A stretch of 9,760 bases of DNA, taken from positions 1 to 9,760 of the forward strand of contig SKKM01000218.1 in the NCBI GenBank assembly GCA_007121485.1. The letters run 5' to 3'. Below, in pieces: positions 1-6,834 of the stretch. Position 1 is the first letter of the stretch, and each line of letters opens with the position of its first letter. The notes under the pieces were generated by a model. The model ran no database searches and was not told the origin of the DNA. It saw only the letters and a program-made list of their open reading frames with translations. Origin of the DNA: Wenzhouxiangella sp. (GTDB lineage: Bacteria; Pseudomonadota; Gammaproteobacteria; Xanthomonadales; Wenzhouxiangellaceae). The position numbers were made by a program, and so were the translations under genes.

Positions 1-1163
1 AGCTCTCGGTGAGCGCCAGCCAGACCTTGGGCGGCACGTCGCCGCGAGTCGGTGGAACAAGCCTGCCTTCGACTGATATTGACCAGCGCAACTACAGCAT
101 CTCGCTGTCCCAGTCGATTTACAACGATGCCAATTATGGTCGGTTGGAGCGCGGTCGGGCCGAGTTGGCAGCCGCCGATGCGGTCTACATGGAAGCGTAC
201 CAAAGCTTCCTGTTCCGTGTCGCGCAGCGCTATTTCGACGTGCTGACAGCGCTCGATACCCTGCGCTTTGCCGAGGCCGAGGAAACCGCCCTGCGGCGCC
301 AGTTCGAGCAGGTCGAGCAGCGCTTCGAGGTCGGTTTGGCCGCCGTGACCGATGTGCATGAAGCGCGGGCAGTCTGGGATGGCGCGCGCGCGCGCTCCAT
401 CGTGGCTGAAAACCAGGTCGAGGATGCCCGCGAGGCGCTGCGCGAGATCAGCGGTGTGAGCTTCGAGAACTTTTCGCGCCTGGCCGAAGAGATTCCCCTG
501 TCGCCGCCCGACCCGAACGACTCGGCAGAATGGGTTCGAGCCGCGCTGGATGTGAACCCGCTGGTCGTGCGGCAGCGTTTCGAGCTTGATGCCGCCGATG
601 CCGATGTGCGGATCGCCCGTGCCGGTCACCTGCCGTCGCTGGGCCTGAGCGGTTCCTACAGCCGCAATCAGAACAATGAATTCATCCTGCGGGATCCAGA
701 AAGCCAGGCCCAGATCGGAACCACGACCTTTCGGACCGACGGCTGGCAAGTGGGTCTGACCTTGAGTGTGCCGATTTTCGAAGGTTTTGCTGTCCAGTCA
801 CGTACCCGTCAGGCGGGCGAGGCATTGCGACTGGCGGATGAAGTGCTGGACCAGGTAGAGCGGAGCACGGTACGCCAGACTGAAACCGCGTTTCGGGCGG
901 TAGTCGCCGGCATCCGTGAAGTCGAGGCGCGGCTTCAGACCCTCATTTCAGGACGCAGCGCGCTGGAGGCCACCAACGCGGGATTCGAAGTCGGGACGCG
1001 CACCATCGTGGACGTACTGATTGCCGAACAGCGTTTCTTTCAGGCCGAGCGTGATTACTCCAATGCCCGGCACCAGTTCATCCTGAACGGTTTGCGGCTG
1101 CGCCAGGCTGCGGGTCTGCTCGACGAGCAGGATCTGGTCGCCGTCAATCAGCTGCTGCGCTAA
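1..1163 (+). CDS. tolC: TolC-family outer-membrane channel protein (5' end cut off by window)
   Basis: This is the outer-membrane duct of tripartite efflux pumps and type I secretion systems: a trimeric beta-barrel continued by a periplasmic alpha-helical tunnel. The reading frame is open to the left edge, so the GTG at position 9 is internal and not the start. By comparison with E. coli TolC as I remember it, roughly 80 N-terminal residues including the signal peptide are missing. Visible family features are the first-repeat strand and helix (SLSQSIYND), then AQRYFDVLTALDTL, and QRFEVGLAAVTDVHEARA. The second repeat has GHLPSLGLSGSYS and LTLSVPIFEGF. Near the C-terminus are VGTRTIVDVL and LLDEQDLVAVNQLL, which are very close to E. 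coli TolC. There is none of the long extra C-terminal tail of E. coli TolC. The gene ends in TAA, overlapping the stop of the convergent waaA. The TolC-like class is secure, but the partner pump cannot be told from this window. Confidence 0.95.
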   Translation, partial: LSVSASQTLGGTSPRVGGTSLPSTDIDQRNYSISLSQSIYNDANYGRLERGRAELAAADAVYMEAYQSFLFRVAQRYFDVLTALDTLRFAEAEETALRRQFEQVEQRFEVGLAAVTDVHEARAVWDGARARSIVAENQVEDAREALREISGVSFENFSRLAEEIPLSPPDPNDSAEWVRAALDVNPLVVRQRFELDAADADVRIARAGHLPSLGLSGSYSRNQNNEFILRDPESQAQIGTTTFRTDGWQVGLTLSVPIFEGFAVQSRTRQAGEALRLADEVLDQVERSTVRQTETAFRAVVAGIREVEARLQTLISGRSALEATNAGFEVGTRTIVDVLIAEQRFFQAERDYSNARHQFILNGLRLRQAAGLLDEQDLVAVNQLLR

Positions 1164-2443
1164 TCGGGCAGCCCCTGGGGCGGCCTTGTGCCGGCCCCGT
1201 CGCGCTGCAGCCAGGGCTCCAGCGCGGCCAGGGTGAGCTGCAGGCTGCCGCGCCCTGCCTGGACCGCCGCTTGGGCGGCCGCGCCACGGCGCTGCCGCAG
1301 GCCCTGATCACCGAGCCAGTCCGCCAGCGCGCGCGCCAGTTCCTCCCCATCGCGTACCACGAGCAGTCCATCGCCGTTGGCCAGGACGCGGGCCGCGTCG
1401 GCCTGCTGCTCCAGATAAGGGCCGGCCAGCACCGGCTTGGCCAGGGCGGCCGGTTCGAGCAGGTTATGTCCACCCATCGGCACCAGGCTGCCGCCGACGA
1501 AAGCCGCATCGGCGGCGGCGTAATACTCCAGCAGCACGCCCAGGCGATCGATCAGGACGACCTCTGTCGCCGCATCCACCGGGTCGCCGAGCCGGCACCA
1601 TTCCAGTTCAGCGCCATCCAGCAGTCGGGTGACCGCCTCCAGGCGCTCGAGATGCCTCGGCGCCAGGACCAGCAAGGCCTCGGGCCGGCTGTGGCGCAGC
1701 CTGCGATGGGCCTCGATCAGGACGGACTCTTCGCCCGGGCGCGTGCTGCCGGCGACCCAGACCGGGCGCTGGCCCCAGGCCTGGCGCAGTGCCCGGGCAC
1801 GTTCATCCAGGCCGGGCGGCCGCTCGAAGTCGAACTTGAGGTTGCCGCTGATGCGAACGCGGGTTTCCGGTAAACCCAGCCGAACCAGGCGCTCAGCGTC
1901 GGCGCCGGTCTGGCACATGGCCTGCGTGACCGCCGACAGCGCACCACCAACCAGGGGGCGAAAACGCTGGTAGCGGCGCATTGCCGCCGGGCTGATCCTG
2001 GCGTTGACCAGCAGCAGCGGAATGTTCCGGTCTTTGCAGCGGGCGTAAAGCTCGGGCCAGATCTCGGTCTCCACGATCAATCCGCTTCGCGGCTGCACCC
2101 GTTTCAGCCAGGCCCGGACCGCCGGCGGATTGTCCAGCGGCAGGTAGAGGTGCTCGACGTCCGTGCCGAACAGTTCGCGGCAGAGTGCGGCGCCGGTGCG
2201 GGTCATGGTGCTGACCACGATCTGCTCGCCGCGCGCCAGCAGGGCGCGAATGAGCCCGGTCGCCGCGTTGACCTCGCCGACCGAGGCCGCGTGCAGCCAG
2301 ACGCGACCCGGGCTGCCCTCCGGCACCCGACCCAGCCGCTCGCGCCAGCGCCCGCGCTCACCGGTCCCGGCCTTTCCGCGATGCAGCCAGATCAGCGCCA
2401 GCGGCGTCAGTAACAGGGTCAGCAGGCGATAGATCGGGAGCAT
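1160..2443 (-). CDS. waaA: 3-deoxy-D-manno-octulosonic acid (Kdo) transferase
   Basis: WaaA (KdtA) transfers Kdo from CMP-Kdo to lipid IVA at the cytoplasmic face of the inner membrane, the first step of LPS inner-core assembly. The product is 427 residues, the normal family length. It starts with a short hydrophobic anchor (YRLLTLLLTPLALIWL). The N-terminal glycosyltransferase domain carries HAASVGEV, in which Glu57 corresponds to the catalytic acid of this family, followed by STMTRTG and ETEIWPELY. The C-terminal CMP-Kdo-binding half shows VAGSTRPGEE and the signature GGSLVPMGGHNLLEPA around residues 315-330. Whether it adds one or two Kdo residues cannot be read from the sequence. The ATG start gives the expected N-terminal anchor, but I see no Shine-Dalgarno sequence in front of it. 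A TAAACT box 10 bases upstream of the ATG, on the minus strand, could be a -10. The gene diverges from lpxL across 71 bp, which makes functional sense because LpxL prefers Kdo-bearing lipid IVA. Confidence 0.96.
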   Translation of the reverse strand: MLPIYRLLTLLLTPLALIWLHRGKAGTGERGRWRERLGRVPEGSPGRVWLHAASVGEVNAATGLIRALLARGEQIVVSTMTRTGAALCRELFGTDVEHLYLPLDNPPAVRAWLKRVQPRSGLIVETEIWPELYARCKDRNIPLLLVNARISPAAMRRYQRFRPLVGGALSAVTQAMCQTGADAERLVRLGLPETRVRISGNLKFDFERPPGLDERARALRQAWGQRPVWVAGSTRPGEESVLIEAHRRLRHSRPEALLVLAPRHLERLEAVTRLLDGAELEWCRLGDPVDAATEVVLIDRLGVLLEYYAAADAAFVGGSLVPMGGHNLLEPAALAKPVLAGPYLEQQADAARVLANGDGLLVVRDGEELARALADWLGDQGLRQRRGAAAQAAVQAGRGSLQLTLAALEPWLQRDGAGTRPPQGLPD

Positions 2444-2498
2444 GGTGTCGCTGAGTTTAGCCGCAGCCGCGCGCCCGCGGACTTGCGAGCCGACAATG

Positions 2499-2514
2499 GC
2501 GGGATAATGCCCGC
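2499..2514 (+). promoter_or_regulatory. -10-like box inside an inverted repeat directly before lpxL
   Basis: GATAAT at 2503-2508 resembles a sigma-70 -10 element. It sits within GCGGG-ATAATG-CCCGC, a 5-bp inverted repeat (2499-2503 and 2510-2514) that ends one base before the lpxL ATG. If this box is used, transcription would start at about the A of the ATG, giving a leaderless mRNA. No good -35 is present; TTGCGA at 2483-2488 is too close, with a 14-bp spacer. I see no Shine-Dalgarno sequence before the start. The promoter is an inference from sequence only. Confidence 0.35.
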
Positions 2515-3402
2515 ATGGAGAAGCCCCTGAATCTCTTGCTGAAGGCGGCCTTGCTGCCGGTACGTGGCCTGGGCCGACTGCCGCTGGGCCTGTCGCGCGC
2601 CCTGCTGCGGCCCCTGGCGCCGGTGCTGGAGCGGCTCATGGGCCGGCGCATGCGCGTGGTCGACCGCAACCTGGCGCTGTGTTTCCCCGAGCTTTCACAA
2701 CAACAGCGCAGGGACTTGCGCCGGGCCCACTGCCGCCAGCTGACCGACAGCCTGGCCGAGACCGCCCTGGCCTGGTGCCGACCCGGCCGCCTGGACGCCC
2801 GTTTCGGTGAGTTGGAAGGACTGGAGCACCTGCGCGCTGCCCAGGCGGGCGGGCAGGGCGTGCTGATGTTGACCGCCCACGCCACCTGCATGGAGCTGGG
2901 GGCCCGGCTGGTGGGCGAACAGGTCAGGGCGCGCGCCATCTACCGGCCGCTGCGCCACGCGGTGCTGGAGGGCTTCCAGAATGCCGGTCGCGGCCGCTAT
3001 GCCGAGGCGATGATCGCGCGCGACGACGTGCGCGCCATGGTCCGTCATCTGCGCGCCGGCGGCGTGTTGTGGTATGCCCCGGACCAGGACTTCGGTCCGC
3101 GACGCAGCCTGTTCGCCCCCTTCTTCGGCCTGGCCACCGCCACCCCGACCGGGCTGATCGACCTGGTTCGCCTCGGGCGTGCCCGGGTCGTGCCCATGTA
3201 CCCGGTCAAGCAAGCCGACGGCCGCGTGCGGGTCCATTTCGAAGCGGCCTGGGACGACTGGCCGTCCGGCGACGCGCAAGCCGACCTGGCCCGCTACAAC
3301 GCCCGGGTCGAACAGTGGATTCGCGCCCACCCGCCCCAGTACTGGTGGCTCCACCGCCGCTTCAAGACCGTTCCAGACGGGGAAGCGGATCGTTATGCCT
3401 GA
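2515..3402 (+). CDS. lpxL: Lipid A biosynthesis late (lauroyl-type) acyltransferase, LpxL/HtrB family
   Basis: This is a late acyltransferase of the Raetz pathway. It transfers a fatty acyl chain from acyl-ACP to a hydroxyacyl chain of Kdo-lipid IVA at the inner membrane. The 295-residue product matches the family (about 300). The catalytic HX4(D/E) motif is visible as HATCME, with His122 and Glu127. Other conserved blocks are RVVDRNLALCFPEL (about residues 48-61), IYRPL, LWYAPDQDFGP and the C-terminal PQYWWLHRRFKT, which is strongly LpxL/LpxM-like. The N-terminal region is only moderately hydrophobic but is basic and amphipathic, as expected for a membrane-bound enzyme. The ATG at 2515 is preferred because the next in-frame ATG would remove the membrane-associated segment. 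The chain length transferred, and whether the enzyme is LpxL- or LpxM-like in substrate order, cannot be decided here. It is divergent from waaA and convergent with the ligase-glycosyltransferase gene, separated from the latter by 113 bp with no recognisable gene. Confidence 0.93.
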   Translation: MEKPLNLLLKAALLPVRGLGRLPLGLSRALLRPLAPVLERLMGRRMRVVDRNLALCFPELSQQQRRDLRRAHCRQLTDSLAETALAWCRPGRLDARFGELEGLEHLRAAQAGGQGVLMLTAHATCMELGARLVGEQVRARAIYRPLRHAVLEGFQNAGRGRYAEAMIARDDVRAMVRHLRAGGVLWYAPDQDFGPRRSLFAPFFGLATATPTGLIDLVRLGRARVVPMYPVKQADGRVRVHFEAAWDDWPSGDAQADLARYNARVEQWIRAHPPQYWWLHRRFKTVPDGEADRYA

Positions 3403-3515
3403 GCTGCCGATTGCCTTGCCGGGCACCGAGGAAATGCTGCGGTCGACGCTGGGCCGGCGTTGTCCGAAGGGCGGGGGGCGATCAGCCTACGGTCGCGGGC
3501 CGGCGCTTCTGCGCG

Positions 3516-5579
3516 TCAATGCGCGGCAGAACTCAGGCGCCTGAGTTCCCGGTACTTCTCCAGCGTGTAGGCCGCGGTCAGCCGGCTCATGATCCAGCCG
3601 CCCCGTCCGTCCAGAAAAGCGGCGCGCAGGACGAAGTTGTCGACCCAGTTCATGCCTGCCCGCAGCCATGGGGTGATGAATCCGCGGCAGCGACGGCTGG
3701 CGGCATGGCGTTCCCCGGCCTGCAGCCGCGCATAGCCGAGCAGCTTGGCGCGTGCATGCGCCACGTCACGGTAGCTGTAGTGATGCAGCGGCGCCTGCAG
3801 ATGGCCGATGCGGCAGCCCGGCGCCATCAGCACTTTTTCATGCACAGGCACCGGCGTGAAGTGGCCCAGCTCGCGCCGGAACAGGCGCAACGGTGCGCGC
3901 GCCCAGCGCCCGTGCTGCAGGGTCGTGCCAAAGGCGTGGGTCAGCCAGGGCAGCGTGTAGGCCTGGTGCGGCGGCGGATCCTGCGCCAGGGTGAAGTCGA
4001 TTTCGGTCTTGAGTTCGGGGTCGAGCACTTCGTCGGCGTCCAGCGACAGCACCCAGTCGCTCTGCGCCAGTTCCAGGGCGCGCTGCTTCTGCGGCCCGAA
4101 TCCGGGCCAGTCGGTCTCGAAGACATGATCGGTGTACTCGCGGCAGATGGCGACCGTGCCGTCGCTGCTGCCGCTGTCGAGGATGACGATTTCGTCGGCC
4201 CAGCCGCGCAGCGCCTCCAGGCACGGGCGAATGCGATCGGCTTCGTTTCGGACGATGAGGATCGCGCTCAGGCTGTGGCGACGGCGGGTCGGACCCGCGG
4301 ACAGCTCGCGGCGTCGTTCCGAGGCCAGCAGCCCCAGGCTGGTGGCCAGGATCAGGCCGAACCAGATCACGCCGATGTTGCGCTCGAAGATGGACTCGCT
4401 GAAGGCCATGGCCGCCAGCATGGCGATCGCGGCAAGGCCGCACCAGGCCAGCTGCTGGGTGCTGACCAGGCTGGATCGTCGCATCAGCCAGAAGCGCCTG
4501 AGCGGTAGCGCGAACAACAGGGCCAGGCCGAGCAGCCCGGGCAGCCCGGCATACAGCAGCGCCGACAGAAACTGATTGTGCGGATGGCGATAATCGAGCA
4601 GCTGGGGCTGGGCCTCGCCGGCGCCCACCGCCGCGGCCAGGCCGGCCTCGAACGCACCCGGACCGGGCCCCAGCCAGGGCTGATCGGCGATCAGGCCGAG
4701 CGCGATGGCCCACATCTGCAAACGCTCCGAGACACCGCCCTCCATCGCCTGGCCGTGCAGCGCCGCCGAGATCTCCCGGATCACATCCAGCATGCGCTGA
4801 TCCATGTTGACCTGCGGCAACAGGTTGAGCGCGATCACGCCGACGATCAGCAGGGCGGGCATGAGGTAGCGCCAGTGCCGGGGCAGCTGGTGCACGAAGC
4901 TGAGCAGGAACAACAGCAGCAGCGGCAGGGCCGCCACCCAGGCGCCGCGCGAGCCCGACAGCAGGCTGGCCGATACGCCCCCGGCCAGCCCGAGCGCGGC
5001 GAAAACGCGCGCGGACAGCGCCAGTCGGATATCGCTGATCCGCGGCAGCAGCATGAAGGCCATCAGCAAGGCGATGCCGCCGAAATAGATCGGGTTGGTC
5101 GCACCGCCGACCCGATCCTCGAACTCTCCGATCTGGCCGGTGAGCAGGAACCACCAGGCATAAAGACCGGCGATCAGGCCGCCGGTGGCCAGGCCATGCC
5201 ACCAGTAGGGTGCCAGCCCATCGATTTGCCGCAGGTAAAGAAACAGGGGCAGGATCAGCAGCAGGCGCAGGGTGCGTCCCAGCGTCTGGGTGCCGGCCGG
5301 GTCGAGCCCGTGCCAGGCCAGGCCGAGCAGGATGGCGAACACGTAGAGCGTGGCGGCGATCGCCAGCAGGCGCTCGCTGGCATGCAGGCCACGCAGTTGC
5401 CAGCCGCGGGTTGCGGTCAGCCAGACCAGCGAAACCAGGCCCAGCAGCAGAAAACCGGCTCCGGCCCATTTTGGCAGCACCAGGCCCAGCGCCTGGGTGA
5501 GCAACAGGACCACTCCGGTCGCGCGTGCCTGGGCGCTACCGGCCGGAATGCGCGAATCGGCGGGAAGGGAAGTGTGCAC
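3516..5579 (-). CDS. Fusion: O-antigen ligase/polymerase-like membrane domain + WaaE/KdtX-type family 2 glycosyltransferase
   Basis: One uninterrupted frame encodes two modules. Module 1 (about residues 20-415) has some ten hydrophobic segments and the Wzy_C/WaaL hallmarks: SGSRGAW near residue 210, then a large loop with QPWLGPGPGAF and HPHNQFL near residue 330. In WaaL proteins the equivalent Arg and His are required to join O-antigen from undecaprenyl diphosphate to lipid A-core on the periplasmic side. Module 2 (about residue 432 to the end) is a GT-A fold transferase: LSAILIVRNEAD, LDSGSSDGT, the metal-binding LSLDADEVL, then VPVHEKVL. This matches the WaaE/KdtX/LgtF group that adds a core glucose using UDP-sugar in the cytoplasm. 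The linker is Arg-rich (ERRREL...TRRRHS). I chose GTG 5579 (687 residues), with GGCGGA 5 bases upstream and lying 29 bp after the zinc-finger gene. The frame stays open upstream to 5705, but that stretch overlaps the zinc-finger gene. GTG 5513 is another possible start. Which O-polysaccharide it ligates is unknown. Confidence 0.85.
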   Translation of the reverse strand: MHTSLPADSRIPAGSAQARATGVVLLLTQALGLVLPKWAGAGFLLLGLVSLVWLTATRGWQLRGLHASERLLAIAATLYVFAILLGLAWHGLDPAGTQTLGRTLRLLLILPLFLYLRQIDGLAPYWWHGLATGGLIAGLYAWWFLLTGQIGEFEDRVGGATNPIYFGGIALLMAFMLLPRISDIRLALSARVFAALGLAGGVSASLLSGSRGAWVAALPLLLLFLLSFVHQLPRHWRYLMPALLIVGVIALNLLPQVNMDQRMLDVIREISAALHGQAMEGGVSERLQMWAIALGLIADQPWLGPGPGAFEAGLAAAVGAGEAQPQLLDYRHPHNQFLSALLYAGLPGLLGLALLFALPLRRFWLMRRSSLVSTQQLAWCGLAAIAMLAAMAFSESIFERNIGVIWFGLILATSLGLLASERRRELSAGPTRRRHSLSAILIVRNEADRIRPCLEALRGWADEIVILDSGSSDGTVAICREYTDHVFETDWPGFGPQKQRALELAQSDWVLSLDADEVLDPELKTEIDFTLAQDPPPHQAYTLPWLTHAFGTTLQHGRWARAPLRLFRRELGHFTPVPVHEKVLMAPGCRIGHLQAPLHHYSYRDVAHARAKLLGYARLQAGERHAASRRCRGFITPWLRAGMNWVDNFVLRAAFLDGRGGWIMSRLTAAYTLEKYRELRRLSSAAH
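3530..3547. repeat. Perfect 18-bp palindrome at the 3' end of the ligase-glycosyltransferase gene
   Basis: AACTCAGGCGCCTGAGTT is its own reverse complement. It lies in the last codons of the minus-strand gene (encoding ELRRLS) at the downstream edge of the convergent lpxL region. It has no loop and no T-run on either side, so it is not a canonical intrinsic terminator. It might be a protein-binding site or chance. The rest of 3403-3515 holds no convincing gene. Confidence 0.4.
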
Positions 5580-5608
5580 GACGGTCCGCCGCAGGCCGAT
5601 GCCAGCGG

Positions 5609-5821
5609 TCAGTCTTTTTCCAGGATGTACTCGGCCCCGCAGTAGGGACACTTGGCCTGGCCGGTCTTTTCGATGGGCAGATAGACGCGGGGATGCGAGT
5701 TCCACAAGGCCATGTCCGGCGTAGGGCAGCTTAGCGGCAGGTCACTTGGCTGCACCCGGTAGACGCGTTCGGCATTGGCGGCTTGCAGGTCGCCGGAGGA
5801 TGGAGACGGTGGCGTGCTCAT
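5609..5821 (-). CDS. Small zinc-finger protein, zf-CHCC family
   Basis: This 70-residue cytoplasmic protein has the zf-CHCC arrangement related to the zinc-binding domain of the mitochondrial complex I subunit NDUFS6. The putative ligands are Cys32, His43, Cys58 and Cys61, spaced C-x10-H-x14-C-x2-C. Around them are LSCPTPDMALWNSHPRVYLPI and the C-terminal KCPYCGAEYIL, the strongest family block. Its molecular role in bacteria is not well established, so I give no gene symbol. The N-terminal 20 residues are low-complexity and probably disordered. The ATG at 5821 lies 33 bp after purC and the stop lies 29 bp before the next gene, which suggests cotranscription of all three. No Shine-Dalgarno sequence is evident upstream, and a hairpin ends 13 bases before the ATG. 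Confidence 0.88.
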   Translation of the reverse strand: MSTPPSPSSGDLQAANAERVYRVQPSDLPLSCPTPDMALWNSHPRVYLPIEKTGQAKCPYCGAEYILEKD

Positions 5822-5834
5822 GATGCGTTTCGAA

Positions 5835-5855
5835 AGCCGGTTAAGACGACCGGCT
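5835..5855 (-). terminator. Hairpin between purC and the zinc-finger gene (weak terminator or attenuator)
   Basis: Read on the minus strand, AGCCGGT pairs with ACCGGCT around a 7-base loop, beginning at the last base of the purC stop codon. Only three Ts follow (the last stem base plus TT), so this would be a poor intrinsic terminator. It could cause partial termination, stabilise the purC mRNA 3' end, or be neutral. Confidence 0.35.
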
Positions 5856-6781
5856 CATTGTAGCCGCTGACCGGCAGCGTCGGCCGCGCCCGGATCGGGC
5901 GCCGTCAGGCGGCGCACGGCCTCCAGGTAGCGCTGGCGCGTCTGCTCGATGATGTCCGGCGGCAGGCGCGGACCGGGCGCGGTCTTGTCCCAGTCGAGGG
6001 TTTCCAGGTAGTCGCGCACGAACTGCTTGTCGAAGCTCGGCGGGCTGGTGCCCAGGCGCCACTGGTCGACCGGCCAGAAGCGGGAGCTGTCAGGGGTCAG
6101 TACCTCGTCGATCAAGAACAGATGGCCGTCATCGTCCAGACCGAACTCGAACTTGGTGTCGGCGATGACGATGCCGCGGTTGCGCGCATAGGCCGCCGCG
6201 CGGCGGTAGATGGCCAAGGCGATGTCGCGCACGCGCAGGGCGACTTCCGGTCCGATCAATTGCTGCATGGTGCCAAAGTCAATGCTCTCGTCGTGCTGGC
6301 CCTTGGCGGCCTTGGTCGAGGGGGTGAAGATCGGCTCCGGCAGGCTGCCGGCCTGCTGCAGGCCGGCGGGCAGCTTGACGCCGGAAATCGAGCCGGTCGC
6401 CTGGTAATCCTTCCAGCCGGAGCCGGCAAGGTAGCCGCGCACGATGGCTTCCACCGGAAGGGGCTTCAGACGCCGGACCAGCATGCTGCGCGGGGCCAGC
6501 GCGGCAGCCAGTTCGGCCGATCCGAGCACGGCAGCCAGATTGTTGCCGCCATCGTCGTCCAAAAGGTGATTGCGGACCAGGTCGTCGAACTGGCCGAACC
6601 AGAAATTGGAGATGCCGGTCAGGATTTCGCCCTTGCCGGGAATCGGATCGGGCAGGATGACGTCGAAAGCCGACAGGCGGTCCGAGGCCACGATCAGCAG
6701 GCGCTCGTCGTCGACGGCGTAAATGTCGCGCACCTTGCCCTGGTGCAGAAGCTCTAGCGGCGGCGTGGGGTAGTCGGACAC
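5855..6781 (-). CDS. purC: Phosphoribosylaminoimidazole-succinocarboxamide (SAICAR) synthase
   Basis: PurC joins CAIR and aspartate with ATP to make SAICAR, a step of de novo purine synthesis in the cytoplasm. The N-terminal ATP-binding block is GKVRDIYAVDDERLLIVASD, followed by RLSAFDV near residues 36-42. The middle block is VEAIVRGYLAGSGWKDY. The family signature is IADTKFEFG near residue 208, then LIDEVLTPDSSRFWP. At 308 residues it is the long form of the enzyme, as in yeast and many proteobacteria, rather than the roughly 237-residue E. coli type. The extra length is in internal insertions and a C-terminal extension ending in a low-complexity Ala/Asp/Pro tail. The start is GTG, and no Shine-Dalgarno sequence is visible. 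A TATACT box at 6817-6812 (minus strand) fits a -10 with a leader of about 24 bases. No PurR-type operator is recognisable. The gene is probably first in a unit with the zinc-finger and ligase-glycosyltransferase genes. Confidence 0.96.
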   Translation of the reverse strand: MSDYPTPPLELLHQGKVRDIYAVDDERLLIVASDRLSAFDVILPDPIPGKGEILTGISNFWFGQFDDLVRNHLLDDDGGNNLAAVLGSAELAAALAPRSMLVRRLKPLPVEAIVRGYLAGSGWKDYQATGSISGVKLPAGLQQAGSLPEPIFTPSTKAAKGQHDESIDFGTMQQLIGPEVALRVRDIALAIYRRAAAYARNRGIVIADTKFEFGLDDDGHLFLIDEVLTPDSSRFWPVDQWRLGTSPPSFDKQFVRDYLETLDWDKTAPGPRLPPDIIEQTRQRYLEAVRRLTAPDPGAADAAGQRLQ

Positions 6782-6834
6782 GGCTGGCGTACAATTTACG
6801 GTCTTGAGCCCAAGTATAAGTCCCGACCGAGCCC
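6782..6834. promoter_or_regulatory. Divergent promoter region between purC and rpe
   Basis: These 53 bp separate the two divergent start codons and are AT-richer than their surroundings. For purC, TATACT (6817-6812, minus) with TTTCAT 17 bp upstream is the best sigma-70-like pair, though the -35 is weak. For rpe, TACAAT (6790-6795) or TATAAG (6815-6820) could be the -10; the second would leave a leader of only about 7-8 bases. The two directions overlap, so the promoters probably compete. The exact start points are inferred. Confidence 0.5.

Noticed and set aside
3395..3544. Possible 49-codon gene starting ATG across the lpxL stop
   Set aside because: It has no Shine-Dalgarno sequence and no recognisable motif, has a Gly/Arg-rich second half, and overlaps the end of the convergent gene. 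The coding evidence is insufficient.
3069..4508. Long plus-strand open frame of 479 codons across the end of lpxL and the ligase-glycosyltransferase gene
   Set aside because: It crosses two well-identified genes, its product is rich in Arg, Gln, Ala and Gly with no family resemblance, and it is the kind of antisense open frame that GC-rich coding DNA produces by chance.
4578..5645. Plus-strand open frame of 355 codons opposite the membrane domain
   Set aside because: The translation is a low-complexity Gln/Gly/Arg-rich string with no domain. The opposite strand encodes clear membrane segments and ligase motifs.
5580..5705. Upstream extension of the ligase-glycosyltransferase frame (42 more codons)
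   Set aside because: Most of it overlaps the zinc-finger gene in another frame, and it adds a basic, non-hydrophobic stretch not expected in the family.
5886..5902. GC-rich inverted repeat GCGCCCG/CGGGCGC with a 3-base loop near the purC 3' end
   Set aside because: It lies within purC codons, has no T-tract on the transcribed strand, and such stems are frequent by chance at this GC content.
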